Below, in pieces: positions 11,635 to 24,500 of a stretch of 64,000 bases of DNA (position 1 is the first letter of the stretch; each line of letters starts with the position of its first letter). The DNA comes from Ricinus communis (taxonomy: Eukaryota; Streptophyta; Magnoliopsida; Malpighiales; Euphorbiaceae). The position numbers and the translations under genes are program-made. The notes beneath the pieces were generated by a model that worked only from the letters and a program-made list of their open reading frames with translations, did no database searches and was not told where the DNA came from. The DNA is taken from the NCBI RefSeq assembly GCF_019578655.1, contig NC_063261.1, positions 3,120,201-3,184,200 on the forward strand, written 5' to 3'.

Positions 11635-12480
11635 ATGAGTGGAATTCTATCTTTGCATAGTATCTTTGACACCAACAAGCTTACTGGGCCAACTTTCTTG
11701 ATTGGAATAGTAATGTGAGAATTGTTGTCAAATAAGAAAATAAGCTTTATGTGCTAGAGACACCTTCGTTATGTCTCCTTGCCATAGATTCACCTAAGGA
11801 GGTGGTCCAAGAGTACAAAAAGTGTCAAGAAGACGATGACCAAGTTGTTTCTATGATATTAGGAAGTATGACTTTTGAACTACAAAAACAATATGAGAAT
11901 ATGGATGCTCAAACTATCATCTTACATTTGAAGGAAATGTTTGATAAGTAGTCAAGGACCGAAAGGCATGAGACCTTAAAGGAATTGTTTCGATGCAAGA
12001 TGATCAAAGGTACATCTATGAATGCACATGGACTAAAGATGCTTGGATATATATTGAATATCTAGGGTGTCTTGATTTTTTGATGGACCATGAATTAAGT
12101 ATAAACTTAATTTTGTAATCTCTACCTCACAGTTATTCGTAGTTTGTTATAAAATTTTATATGAATAAGTTGGATACTATGATACCCGAACTTATTAATA
12201 TGTTAAAAACTGTGGAGAGCACCATAAAGAAGTAAAAGGAAGTTATTCTAGTGGTAGAATCTTTTAGGACAACTAAGAGTGAGTCTTAGAAGAAAAAAGA
12301 AAAGAAAGCCTTAAAAGGCTATTGGAGGTGTCAACAAGGATAAAAGAAAGTGTCACCATTGTAGGAAGGAGGAGAAGGAAATGTAAGGTTTATCTGATTG
12401 CTTTGATGGATAAGAAGCAATAAAAAGCTTCTAATTCTGAAAAGAAGGAATAGACTAGCTTGAAGGCAATAGTTGCCATT
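11635..12480 (+). pseudogene. Copia gag (UBN2-type) remnant
   Basis: The ATG at 11635 begins MSGILSLHSIFDTNKLTG, followed by a WNSNVRIVV block. The longest intact part is 11751-11951, containing YKKCQEDDDQVVSMILGSM and LQKQYENMDAQTIILHLKEMF, a clear UBN2 / copia gag pattern. It continues past a stop as RTERHETLKELFRCKMIKGT, with a frame break and more stops beyond 12060. A lysine-rich stretch near 12280-12380 ends in CHHC-like text (KRKCHHC), possibly the eroded zinc knuckle. Normal gag proteins of this type run about 300 residues or more unbroken, so this is non-functional. Confidence 0.8.
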
Positions 12481-13189
12481 TAGTTTAGTTATTAGTTTTG
12501 TTTCCTTATTAAGAATTTGATAAATATTATTAATTATTTTTCTAGACCAATTGTTATTATCTCATTTAATAATATTTGGCAATTCTTGCCTTATTTAGTT
12601 ACATGATTTATGTTTCTAGAATGTCATATAAAAAGTTGTATGAAAGTAAGAAAACAAAACCCTATTGCAAGAGACCTAAAGTAATCCTAAATAGGTATAA
12701 GGATTTTATTATTGATATTAAGACAAATAAGTAACATAAACAAGTTATGTAACTTATAAATCTTATGTATTCAATAGTATAATAAAGTTGTCTTTAAAAA
12801 AGACACATATGCCGAATTTCTAAACAATACATTGGCTATATATTTGCTTTTAGGAATAGTTATGATAAAGTATCATATCAATATTAGATCATGATATGGA
12901 ATACTTGGATCACCACTAGAATTTCTATAACTTGCAATCAAAATTGATAAAGTTTTATAAGATGATGAAACCTAATTTTGTGAGACATAGTTAGATCAAA
13001 TAAAGAATGTTACAAGCCTTCTCACAGGATATATATTCTTATAATCATTAACTCCAATAAGTTCCATTTATGATATGATCATAATAAAGTCTATATAAGA
13101 TATAGACTAGTTTGTGATGTTTAAGAGAAACATACATAATTAGACAAAGCTAAAAGGCTTGATCTATTAATGTAAGTTTATAAGATAGC

Positions 13190-13340
13190 CAAAAGGGTTT
13201 TAGGATATCAATACTATCATACTCTTGAAACAAAAGTGTTTGTTTGGAATATATTGTCTTGTAAGAAAAATGAGTTTTCTGAAGAAGCAGCGAGAGTTTG
13301 ATATATCTTGATAAAGATCGAGATAAAATAATATTAAAAT
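13190..13340 (+). pseudogene. Copia integrase C-terminal scrap (tentative)
   Basis: The text around 13195-13290 resembles the 'HKVFVSRDV.F.E..F' tail of copia integrase, with stops and frame changes. This is weak evidence, but the scrap lies in the expected direction and order after gag. Confidence 0.3.
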
Positions 13341-13560
13341 GGAACAGAGCTTGAAGGTGCTTAGCATGAGATGCACAACCTTAAGCTAATCATATATACA
13401 ATTATTGGTATATAGTACGATATAAATATAATGGAAAACTCCGCTCATCACACAAAAACCTCTATAAGGTGGCAATAAGGTCAATCAAGCTATAAAAGAG
13501 GATGATCTACTCAGTCAAGCAAGACACCACCGAATTCGAAAGAAAAATAAAAAGAAAAAT

Positions 13561-13809
13561 CAAAACTAAAATAGAAGCCTGGTAGGCTAAAAGATTCAAC
13601 AAAAAAAAGACCTAAGCAAAAGTCAACGCATTTCAGAGAAAATAGTTAGGCAGAAACCTAAAAAGGTTAGCTGATGATGGGAGTTCAAAACTAAAATAGA
13701 AGCTTGCTAGGCTAAAAGATTCAACAAAAAAAGACCTAAGCATAAGTCAACGCATTTCAGAGAAAATAGTTAGGCAGAAACCTAAAAAGGTTAGCTGATG
13801 ATGGGAGTT
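13561..13809 (+). repeat. Two-copy 125-bp tandem duplication
   Basis: 13561-13685 is repeated almost perfectly at 13686-13809. I see only a handful of differences (AGCCTGGTAG versus AGCTTGCTAG, one A fewer in a homopolymer, AGCAAAAG versus AGCATAAG). The high identity suggests recent slippage or unequal exchange. Confidence 0.9.
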
Positions 13810-15110
13810 CAACTAGATACATGGACATGACAATAGTTATGCTTGAAACAAGTTGTGTGATAATATAACATTGAATAACAACATGCTTATGGGATAATTT
13901 TTGAAAATGTACAATTAACAAAAGTGCAAAATGTTTCATAAATATACGTAGCAAGAAGCGACAATGCTTAACAACTGTCAAGAAGTCATCATCACTAGAA
14001 GTAATAGGGGAGCAAGTAACTCCACTCCTTTTATAGCCATACCCTAAAAAATGAAAAAATAACAATCAACAATAAACAAAAAAAAGAGAAATAAAATAGA
14101 AAATCACAAAAAAAGATGCACGCTGAGCCGAAAACCCCTGAAGCGATAGCTTAGGCAAAAGTTTAAGGCTACCTTGCTAGGTTTAAAACTTGGAAAAGGG
14201 CGACCTAGGCAACAATAATGCAAATTGGCACACTAGATTGAGAACCCAAAAAGGAAGTCTAGGAAAAAATTAGAGCAAATAAAAAGAATAGAAAAGAAAA
14301 ATAAATTAATAAGAAGATAAAGAACGAACAAGGGTATGTATGGCTCGCAAGCAAGTCCCGGTAAAAGGCATATGCTCCGTCTCTTTCCCAAGGTTACTTT
14401 GAGACCTAATCAAGACCCAAAAGACACAAGCACTTGCAAAGCAAGAGCACAATCTAAAGACTCACTAAATACAATGCTCAATAGCCAAAGCAAGAAGCAG
14501 GATTCGATTGCATCCTATCAAACATACATCAATGAAATCACAATGCTTACTACTAAAGTATTAGTGTCCATACTAGTAGAAGTAGTGAAAAGCTAACCGT
14601 AGGTTCGAAAAGCTAAGACAAAGATAGACCGTAGAAGTTAAAGGCTTCATCAAGCACTCAGGAACTCTAGGTCATGCACTCTCTTAGAAATTCTCTCAGC
14701 CTCTAGATGATAGCACCTCTCTACTTGACCCAATGCAAACATATCATGCATAAATTAGAATGGACTCATGCATACATGAATAAACCTGTCAACACAGGAT
14801 ACCAAAGATACCCAAAAGCTCACATGCTCAACAATTCTGCATCTAGAACACTAGCTTCAGCCCTTACAGATCAACACATCACCTAACCAAGCAATTCAAG
14901 TATGATTCTCTTATCTAGTATGATTCTCTTATCTCCATTCACTATAGAACGCTAACCTCAAGTCTATAGAGTCTCCTTTGAGGCACAATTGTCTTTTTCA
15001 AGTACAACACATAGCTCGACTATAACTTGTTGACCTACAAAACATCAATAACCATAAGATTCTCCATGATGCAAGGGGCAAACCTATGCAATAGACATCG
15101 GAAGGGCCTT

Positions 15111-15430
15111 GACGCAACCAAGAAAATATGGATATCGCATTCACATACCAAGATGCCAGAGTCGCACTAACGCAACCAAGAAGACATGGTATCACATTCA
15201 TGCACCAAGACACCAGACTCGTACCGATGTAACCAAGAAGATGTGGATATCTCATTCATCCACCAAGATGTTAGAATCGCACCGATACAACCAAGAAGAC
15301 ATGGATATCGCATTCACGAACCAAGACACCTGAAGCGCACTGACGCAACCAAGAAAGCATGGATATCACATTCACACATCAAGATGTCGGATCACTCTAA
15401 CGCAACTAATATAGATATCGTAGTCACGTA
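15111..15430 (+). repeat. 58-bp minisatellite in the gypsy 3' region
   Basis: CAACCAAG starts units at 15115, 15173, 15230, 15288 and 15346, with a decayed sixth (CAACTAAT) at 15403. Each unit carries ATGGATATCRCATTCA and then ACCAAGA. Because the unit is 57-58 bp, it gives short open frames in two phases that are not genes. Confidence 0.9.
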
Positions 15431-15579
15431 TAAACCATCATCCCGAAGGCATCAAGGCCATGTTGGCACGAAAGCTCAAGGTACAATACCCAAATCCTAA
15501 GCTTCTTTATGCTTTATTTAAACTAACTTTCCAAAAGCATTTTTATACAAAAGAAACTTTCAAAGAATTCCTTCTCCAA

Positions 15580-15593
15580 AGTAGGGGGCAAAC
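15580..15593 (+). promoter_or_regulatory. Polypurine tract of the gypsy element
   Basis: AGTAGGGGGCAAAC sits immediately before the LTR start TGTTAGCACCC, the standard position for plus-strand priming in LTR elements. Confidence 0.75.
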
Positions 15594-17175
15594 TGTTAGC
15601 ACCCAATTCTTCAAATCAAAATTTTCTCTCTTCTCACATACACACCCTTCCCACATACACACATACACAAAAAAAACTCTTGGCTACCATACTTTTCTCT
15701 CTTCTCCTTCAACCTTCACAGTCTAAACACTAAAGGACCCTACTCCAATACATACATAAAGATCTTTAGGTAGTATTTTTCAAGTTTTACACATCCTCTT
15801 TTATTTAAAACATTTAATTCGAGTTTTCTGTTAAAATCCACCGTTTAAAGGTGAAAATCAAATTTTATATGAGATTTGGTGTTATTTTCTTGTGTTTTAA
15901 CTTATGTTCTTCATTATATTTTATTTCATTTTTGAGGGTGCAAAACCCATTTATTTTCCTTTCTACGTGTTGCACATGCTCGGGTTCACCCCTATACGCG
16001 TAGGTTCAACCCTAGACTTGTAGGATTTAAGCAGCTAGCATAAAAAGTTTTGTTTTGCATTTTTAGACTTTTGAAAGCCTCGATCTGCATGGGCTTTGCT
16101 TGTACCCTTGCAGGTTCAGCTTTAATAGTCCTTATGTTTTGTTGTTTTTTGTTGTTTTAGCCATCATTTCGCCATTTTAGGGTTTTTAAGGGTTGACCCC
16201 GCACGCGCCTAGGCCTTAATCTAGCCATGTGCTCACTAAGTCTGCCAGGCTCTTATTTTTCACCATTATTACTAATTTGGCTATCTTTTCGCTATTTTAG
16301 GGTTTATGGACTTCGAACCCGTGCGTGGTTAGACTTCTAATTCTTATTTTAATTAATTTTTGCCAAATTTAATTAATTACTTGTTTAATTATTATACTTT
16401 ACTTTCTACTATTTAAATTCCCTATCATTTGTTGTTTTATTTACTACTTATTTCTTTAATTGCCTTTCATTTATATTTATCTATTTTGAGGCCTTAAGCT
16501 CATGGTTTGTAATAATTTTTTCCAAAGCACCCCGATCTCCTTAATCCCCTTCTTCATATGCTTATCTTATTACTTTCTAGGCTTTTCTCCTCACATATTT
16601 AAAGAAATAAAATTCATCTAGCATTTATGTGATCACCTTGTATGTCAACTGTAAAATAAATCAAGTTTACAAATGTAAACTCTCGCGATTCATTATGTGT
16701 TCACCTCAAATGCTAAAATAAAAATGAATTCGGCACCTAGATGTAGGTAATAAACCAATCCCTGATTTGGTCACTTTCACTTGTGGAAATAATAAAATAT
16801 AAGGTACCAAAGTGTCTCCCGATTAGGACGCAAAGTCACCAATGTGCCTCTTTTCTAGGAATAGTCGAGGTACCAATAAGATAAAAAAGGGTATTCTTTA
16901 AAAAAGAAAGATAGGGGAACTAGATTAAAATAATATTATTAAGATAGGCAAAAGCTCATTTACTCTACTAAAGGATAGGCATCATAGCCAAGGCAGATAG
17001 CGATACAAAGATAGGGAAACTTTTCGAACCTAGAATCTCTGATTTTAGGGAGGGGGAATCTTAAGCTCTCTGCAAGATATACAAGGTTGTCATCCTCAGT
17101 CTCATGCATGTCCCGACCTTTTCGAGTGGCGACTCCTTCCCTGAATGGTCTTAGGCCTTTCATAATTTCTTAAGA
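15594..17175 (+). repeat. 3' LTR of the gypsy element
   Basis: The LTR begins TGTTAGCACCC, the same opening as the LTR at 62659. Near its far end (about 17120) is TCGAGTGGCGACTCC, a common text close to the end of Tat-type LTRs. The exact 3' boundary is not certain because the next feature is another truncated element (copia gag fragment at 17192). Confidence 0.65.
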
Positions 17176-17191
17176 CCCTTAAACAAGTGCC

Positions 17192-18045
17192 TTATTTTAA
17201 AATGGGCCTAGTAAAAAGAATGGTTCCTTGACATGGTGACGAGGTCACATCATCACTTGGGGAAAGCCTTGAAAAGCCGCACTCATAATGACACTTAATA
17301 GTTCCATGTTCCTTCTTGTGAGCAACTTTAGAAGATTCATTGAGCCTGTGTAAACCTTTCTTCTTGGTCTTCTCATCTTTCCTGTTAAAACTCTTTCCAA
17401 CTTCTTGGTGATTTAGGAGATGAAAAGAATGAGTTCTTTGAGTGTTTAACCTTCTTTTGAACAAGTTTGCTAGTCAATTCATTTATATTCCATTTTTCCT
17501 TTAAAGTATTATAGTTCATTTGAAATGGACCACATTCTTTAGTAGGTAAGGAATTCAATATAAAATGTACTAAGAATTTTTCATCCTTATTCAGTCCTAA
17601 GATCTTTAATTTTGTTGTTAAAGTCACATGTCATGAATGTGATCATGCATGGTAAATGAACCATCATAATTTATAGAGGTTAAAGTACTCATTAATATAT
17701 TGACAAAAGAATTATCAATAATTAAAGAACGTTTTTCAACAAATTTCATAAATTTCTAGCACCTTTTATTTACAACTGCCATTTGAAAAACTTTAAGTTT
17801 GATCTATTCAATCTTTCTCAATTTTAATGACAAATTATTTCATCATCTCTACTCTTATCAGTTACAGCATCAGGCTTCTTAACTTGCAATGCTAAATCTA
17901 GATCTAGAATACCTACATGAAAGTGGACTTGTTTGCACCAATCAAAAAAGTTCATTCCATTAAATACAGGACTAGATGAAGCATGCAGATGAAGTGAAAT
18001 AGGCACATATACTTGAAATAGTAGGAAAATAAAATACTCACACAT
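17192..18045 (-). pseudogene. Copia gag (UBN2-type) fragment, minus strand
   Basis: Reading from 18045 downwards, the first block has FNGMNFFDWCKQVHFHVGI and LDLALQVKKPDA, the N-terminal signature of copia gag. A middle block near 17630-17800 is broken. The next block (17627-17385) has FLVHFILNSLPTKECGPFQM, YNTLKEKWNINEL, the UBN2 core. The last block (about 17300-17250) contains KCHYECG, a relic of the zinc knuckle. Stops and one frame change lie between blocks. It is unrelated in orientation to the gag at 11635. Confidence 0.8.
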
Positions 18046-18135
18046 TAATGCTTTAACTTATAAAATATAATTTAAATTTAAAATATCAATATGAAGTATA
18101 TCATAATTCTCTTATGGGCAATACTGAGATATTTA

Positions 18136-18138
<3 letters not shown>

Positions 18139-18167
<29 letters not shown>
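18139..18167. repeat. (AT)n microsatellite
   Basis: An uninterrupted alternating AT run of about 29 bp. Similar runs are at 31526-31556, 45634-45658, 46491-46525 and 49844-49865. Confidence 0.9.
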
Positions 18168-18170
<3 letters not shown>

Positions 18171-18569
18171 TAATTAGATCTATTTTGCTACTTTGGAGAT
18201 ATAAAATAAAGATCAATATAACACATTAATTACCACAATTATGTTATCGATTATAAAAAAAAATAAGTCAACATTTGGATTGATTCCAAAATATTTTATA
18301 TTGATAAACTTCAATTGATAAAAAATAACACAGTAACATATCTTATTATGAGTTTAAACATAAAATTTTTAGGTAATTATAAAAATATAAATAAAATAAA
18401 ATAATAAAGAATTTAAAATTAATTTTCATTAAGATTTGGCCACTTTGGTGACAAAAAAATTATTCCGATGTAAATTTTATATTCCAGATTATTCTAGTAA
18501 ATATATATTCTTCACATGATTTCATGCCTCCAATCCATTATATGTGCAATTTAAGATTTAAGAAATTTA

Positions 18570-18910
18570 AGAAATAACCAATCGGCCTTGTGTAGAGGCA
18601 GTTAAGCCAATCCGCTCTGTGTAGAGCTGATTCGGTTGTGCATAGAGCCAATTGGCTCTAAGGAGAAAAGTTTTGACAATTCTGACAATTTAGTCCCTAA
18701 AGTTGTGAAAACTACTATTTTATCCCTCAAACTTTATTTTTTCTGACAATTAGGTGCAAATTAGTTCTAGACAAGTAATTTTAAGTCTAATTATTCCCAT
18801 CTCTCATATTTGCCCCTTTTAATCTCCGAGACTCGAGAAAGGCAACAACTTTCATCATTGGGTTCTCCGTAATTCCTTCAATATCTAGATTTGAAAAATG
18901 GATGCAGACA
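18570..18910 (-). repeat. Fragment of the LTR family seen at 2674 and 62659
   Basis: This runs parallel to 2330-2674. It has the near-palindrome array (18576-18660), then 'aatttagtccctaaa', 'ccctcaaactt', 'gacaattaggt', a CGAGACTCGAGAAAGGCA block and 'aattccttcaatat'. It stops at the position matching the LTR terminus (18910, minus). No polypurine tract or internal region is recognisable beyond it. Confidence 0.75.
18576..18660 (-). repeat. Array of ~20-bp near-palindromic units
   Basis: Four units: ACCAATCGGCC, AGCCAATCCGCTCT, AGCTGATTCGGTT, then the perfect palindrome GAGCCAATTGGCTC. They are joined by TGTGTAG or TGCATAG spacers. Confidence 0.8.
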
Positions 18911-19680
18911 GAGGGCAATGTCAAATTTACATGTGGGGAAGGAAATAGAATTTTTTTTAAATAAATTTTATATGCCATGTAAACTAGCAACTTTGGTTAA
19001 TTTTTGTAAAATTTTAAATTTTTCTACTCAACTTTTTGTTATTATTCTTTATAAGAGTCAATGGAAGAATGTTATTGTGTTTAGCTCTTGAACTCTTGAG
19101 TTAGTTTTTAACATATATATATATATATATGTGAACTCATGAGTTATTTGCAATTAAATGATCAAGTGTTCATTTGCATATAGACATGATGAATAGTTTG
19201 AAAAGTTTTAGTTGGATATAATTAGAAGTTTATGATTTAAATTATTATATCCTTGTTATTAAATTGGCTTGCCCAAGTTTGTAAGATATGATATAAGTTA
19301 AAAAAAATTAAGAAGTTCTAATTAATATAATCTATTCTGTTTATTTTAGTTCCTTAGTAACCAAAGATCTTCATGACCAATGTTGATTTTCGCGTAAAAA
19401 AGTAATTAAAATTATGAGTATGCAAAGCATCTTGATGTATGTTATATTAAGTAACTAGGTGCATTCATTACCCATATTTGTATTTGTATAAAAAAATATA
19501 ACATCTCAAGAAAAAAAAAATCTTCAAGTATCAAGTTTAAATCTAAGGGATGTAAGGAAAAAGAAAAGAAAAAAAATATAAGAGCTTGAAAAGCAAGTGA
19601 AAATATAACAAGTGCCTATTGACCTTTTGTTTAAGGTTTGCCTTTTGAATAGGGTTATAATGATTTGGATTATGCACCAT
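18911..19680. other. AT-rich stretch without recognisable genes
   Basis: It contains a short AT microsatellite (about 19112-19130) and homopolymer runs. I see no protein homology in any frame. Confidence 0.6.
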
Positions 19681-19689
19681 TATTATATC

Positions 19690-21258
19690 CTTCAAAGATA
19701 AGTTAAGCTATTTATTATGAAACATGTGTGAATGATGGATGCTTGAATCTTTTGATAAAAAATAATTGAGTTTACACCTTTAAAAAAATTATTATGATTC
19801 AAGTGTTCTTGGGTTGACATGATTAATTCATTAGTGAGATTCTTTTGAATAATATCTTGAAGTTGAATATGAAAGTTCTTCATGATTTTTGCAAAGGTTA
19901 ATTCTTAAGTTGCTATTTACTTAAGAACAAGTAAATGTTTAAGTGTGGGAGTATTTGATAAGTCTAAATTATATATAGTTATTTGGGATATTTTAGAACT
20001 TTAATAATATATTTATATATATAATATGGTGAAAGTATGTGTTTTTAGCTCACCTAAGTTTAATTGTCTATTTTCATGTAATAATAGGCAAGAGAGAAAA
20101 ATATGAAGCAAAACACTCAAAAATAGACTTAAATAGGACCGTTGTTGTCAAAGACCCAAGATTAAGACACATGGATTGCTATTTGCAAGGCCTAACCAAA
20201 AATCATTATTGATCTAAGAGGCATTTTAGTCATTTCTGTATTATTATTAGGATTTATATTAAGAGTTATTTATGAGATAATATTTGGTAGAAATAAGAAT
20301 ACCTATAGTCTTATCTATTAGATAAACTTATCTTCTGTATATTTATCTTCAGGGAGAATTATTTAGAGGATTCTACTATATATATATAATATATAGTTCT
20401 AAGAGGAGGAGAAGAGGTTTCTCGTATCTGCTCTTTGCTACATCTCTTATATGCATCTGTTTAAAATTTTTCCCTCTGCAATTCTCTACGGATCTTCATT
20501 AACACGTTAGTTTTAGTTTTCATTGTTCTTTTAAGATCTAAGAAGCTTTTTAAGAAGTAGAGAGTGAGGATCATTATCTTCATACTTGAAGGATTTTGAA
20601 TTTTAAGGGTTTTTTTTATGTCTTTCTATTTAATACCATGATCATTGGGTTAAATATGCCAGGCTAGTTTCATAAGTGTTTAGTTTAGCTTTTTACTTAT
20701 GTATGAACCTTGTTATTTATTTATTTAATGAGTGATTTGTTTATCTTTATATCGTTATTAGTTTCAGTTATTATTGTTAGTTAACCAATATATTAATTTA
20801 ATAATATTAATTGTTATGAAAATATTTAGGTTGAATGTATTGAGACACCATCTTTATTTTAATCTATGTTGGTAGAAGAAACTTTAGGTACATCATTAGT
20901 TTGAATAAATAAAGAAAAATGCACATCACCATTTTATTAATTAGATCTTGGCTTAAAGTAAAGCAAGGAGATTACTAAGTAAATGACTAGGCTAAATACT
21001 ATTTTCATCATATATTTTTAAATCATAAGCATTTGTATTACATATTTATTTATTGTTTGGTTACTTTATTTTATGAATATTCTATTTTCTGAAAATATTG
21101 GTTTAGAGTGTTTAGATTTACTTTTATTGTTTTGTGTTGATAATTAGTCTATGTAATAAGTGGTCTCATAGTTTCTTAAAAAATCAATCTCATAATGAAT
21201 TTACTACTTTAGTATAAGAACGATTCGTGCACTTGCGAGTATTAACTTAGATACATCA
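19690..21258 (+). mobile_element. 3' UTR and LTR of a gypsy-type element (copy 1)
   Basis: A 3' UTR-like segment (19690-19940) ends in the purine-rich AAGTGTGGGAG (19941-19951). It is followed by an LTR starting TGATAAGTCTAAATT at 19956 and ending TACATCA at 21258 (about 1.3 kb). Near the end is CGTGCACTTGCGAGTA, a text common at the ends of some plant gypsy LTRs. Both parts recur at 21531-24770, and the LTR alone recurs inverted at 47982-49923. Confidence 0.75.
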
Positions 21259-21530
21259 AGATCCATTATTTTTTACTTGCACTTAGCCTCTATCACATTC
21301 TAATTTTGAGATAAAAAGAGAGAAAATATGTCAGTTATGTTACACTTTAATAGAATTTGAAAGGTTACACATCAAGCTTTATTCCTTAAAAGAGTTGGTG
21401 GAGTTAAAAGGGAGTATAAATGTAAAAGGTTTTGAACCTAATGAGCTCATATATATACATCTTTATTTTCACCTTTGACCTAATGAACCTCATCATTTAT
21501 CTCACATGTTTCACACTTATAATTGTATCC

Positions 21531-24500
21531 TTTAAAGATGAGCTAGGTTATTTATTGAGAAACGGGTGTGAAGGATTAGATGCTTGAATATTTTGTTAAT
21601 AATGATTGAATTTACACTTTTAAAAAAAATTGATGATTCAAGTTGTTCTTAGGTTGGTATGACGTTTTCATTAGTGAGATTCTTTTGAGTAATATCTTGA
21701 AGCTGAGTGTGATTATTTTTTATGATTTTTGCAAGATTAATTCCTAAGTTGCTATTTACTTGAGGACACGTAAAGTTTTAAATGTGGTTCATTTGATAGG
21801 TCTAAATTATATGTAGTTATTTAAAATATTTTAGTGCTTTTATTATATATTCTCTATAATATGATGGAAATATATGTTTTTGTCTCACTTTAGTTTAATT
21901 GTCCAATTTGAGGTAACATTAGTTAAAAAGAGAAATATGGAGCTAAATACTAAAAAAAGAGTTTAATTAGACATGTTTGTGTCAAGGCCCAAGACTGAGA
22001 CATGTGGACCTGCTATTTGTTGTGCTGACCCAGTTCTATTATTCATATTAGGGTAATTTAATCATTTTATATAATTATTAAGATTTATATTAAAAGTTAT
22101 TATGAGGTAATATTTGGTGGAAATAAATATATCTATAGTTTTATCTATTAAATAGACTTATCTTGGGTATACTTATCATTAAGAATAGTTATCTTGATGG
22201 GGGACTCTTCTATATATATCTCTGAAAATCTAGTTCTAAAGGAGGAGGAGAGGTCTCTCCTATCTGCTCTCTATTACATCTTCCATCTGCATCTGTCCAC
22301 TTTTCCTCTCTCTGTAATTTTCTTTACAGTTCATCTTTTCCAAAATCTTATATTTTTTAGTTTTTGTAATTCTTTCAAGATCTAAGAAAATTTTAAAGAA
22401 ATAAAGAGTGATTATCAATCATCTAGAGGGAGCTTTAATTTTTAGTCTTATTTTTATATTTAACTATTTAATTACCATGATCATTGGATTAAATATGTTA
22501 GGCTAATTTTCTTTTAAGTGTTTAGTTTAACCTTTTTATTTATGTATGAACCTCGTTATCTTTTTATTTGATAAATGATTATTTTACCTTCATATCTTTT
22601 TTAATCTCAATTATTATTATTGGTTGATCATCATATTAATTCAATAATTATTATTATTATAAAATTATTTAGATTAAATATATTAAAAAAATCATCTTTA
22701 TTTTAATCATATTGGTATAAAAAAACTTTAGTTGCATTATTAACTTAAATAATTAAAGGAAAAAAATATCGACATCTGATTCATTAGATCTATGCTTAAG
22801 ATTAAAATAGTACTAAGTAATTAGATAGGTTAAATTAGGGCTAAGCACAGATCGGTCCAATTCAGTTATTTATAAATCACCAGTACCATACCAAACCTCG
22901 GTTATTTTAAAATTGAAGGTACTAGTACCGTACCAAACATAAAAGGATCCAATACCGTATTGTACCAATTTTACGGTTCAATACAGTTCGGTTTGGTGCT
23001 ATTTTCGGTTCTAAAAAATTTAAAAAATACAACTTTAATCTCATCTTTAATCAAATACATTTAGAGAAAATATGATTACCAACCTAAAAAAAGTAGCATG
23101 AAAATCTGAATTAAAATTGCAATCACATTCTTGAACAACCTGTTTCGTAATTCAGTCACTTGCAAATACAATAATTCATTCAATATTCAAATACAAACCA
23201 TTAAAATATATATTACTGCTAGCATAAAAATATTTTACAGATGACAATCATTAAAATAAATAAATTTACAAACTTTATGTAGCACTAAAATAAATGTCCA
23301 AAATTAGTAAATGAAGTTATTACCTCCCCTCAAAATTAGCACTCCACATTTAATCTTGGCATAAGAGACTCACCAATCTCAAGATCTTGAATAATTTCTA
23401 CAATAAAAGTAAAAGATTACGTCAATAAGACTTAACAGCATCAACAATAAACAAATATATGTAAGAAGTAAAGAAATATTACCTGACTCTATGCTTTCAA
23501 TATCCTTTATTGATTCTTCTAGTTGGATAGGTTTATTTGAACTTCTAAGGCAATCTTGACAACAAATGAGAAAGTAAAGAACTTTTATATTGTTAAAAGA
23601 TGTTTTGACAATTTTTTTCTCAAGTTTTGTTTGATCCTTTTCAAAAAAAAAAAAAAATTAAATTTATAAATATAATTTAATATATTTTAATATTAATTTA
23701 TAATATTTTAAAGTTAATAAATTAATTATTTCTAAATATTTAATTTTTTAAGTTTTATTAGTATAATAATATAAAATTTATTTTTATAATATTTATTTCT
23801 TAATTTTAATATTTATATAAATTAATACTTTTAGTATAATTAATATTCTTAAAATAAAAATATTATATAATAAAAAATTAATTTATTAATAAATATAGTG
23901 TAAATAATATTATATTTATATAATAATATCTTTTATAAATCTTACTAATTTATATAACTTTTTATTAAATTAAGTAATTTTTTAATTAACTTGTCAAGAA
24001 TTTCTAGATAGTAAATAAATTTTAAATCTAGTATTATAGTATGTATACTAGATTACTAGAATCAATATACTATGTGACATATTAATATATAACTTATATT
24101 TTTTATAGAGTATAAAGTATATTATAATATTATAATTATTTTTAATATGTATTATTTTTTGTATTTCGATAGCAATTGCTTGAATTATATAAATGATAAA
24201 TATAAAATAATTTTTTATAGAGTGTATGTATTATTTTTTTAATATATGTATTATTTATATATAATTATTTATAAATATATGTAAAAATTTCGGTTCTACG
24301 ATTTGGTCCGGATCAGTACAAGACGGATCGGTTCTGGTACGGTTACGGTACGGTTTTTACTAAAGAACCAGTACCATACCGTAATAGTAAAAAAATTCGG
24401 ATCGGTTCAATTCGGTTATAAAAACTTTCAGTTTTTTTCGGTTCTGGTACTTTTCGGTACGGTTATTCGGTTCGGGCGGGAATCACTGAGATCCATGCTC

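Larger units (their letters stand above)
7045..13340 (+). mobile_element. 3'-truncated, degenerate Ty1/copia retrotransposon
   Basis: The element has a 5' LTR at 7045-8849, a tRNA-iMet type primer-binding site at 8854-8865, an approximately 2.8-kb AT-rich leader, a gag remnant (11635-12480), and then poorly preserved pol text ending in an integrase-like scrap near 13190-13340. No reverse transcriptase, RNase H or 3' LTR follows; at about 13.5 kb the sequence becomes gypsy 3'-end material. The element was therefore truncated by deletion or by a later insertion. Stops occur throughout. Confidence 0.75.
13450..17175 (+). mobile_element. 3' end and LTR of a plus-strand Ty3/gypsy (Tat-like) element
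   Basis: About 2.1 kb of non-coding 3' region leads to a purine-rich tract and an LTR. The text GGGCGACCTAGGCAA at about 14196, with 'aaaacttggaaaag' before it, is typical of untranslated regions in Tat-type elements. No gag or pol is present, so the 5' portion was lost. Confidence 0.65.

Noticed and set aside
14336..14596. 86-residue open frame in the gypsy 3' region
   Set aside because: The homologous inverted copy at 1-500 does not keep the frame, so this is non-coding internal sequence.
15111..15430. CRISPR-like regular repeat
   Set aside because: Units are contiguous 58-bp tandem repeats without unique spacers, in a plant nuclear retroelement. The same applies to the 31-bp and 19-bp arrays.
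15109..15500. Two overlapping repetitive peptides
   Set aside because: They are translations of the 58-bp minisatellite in two phases, not proteins.
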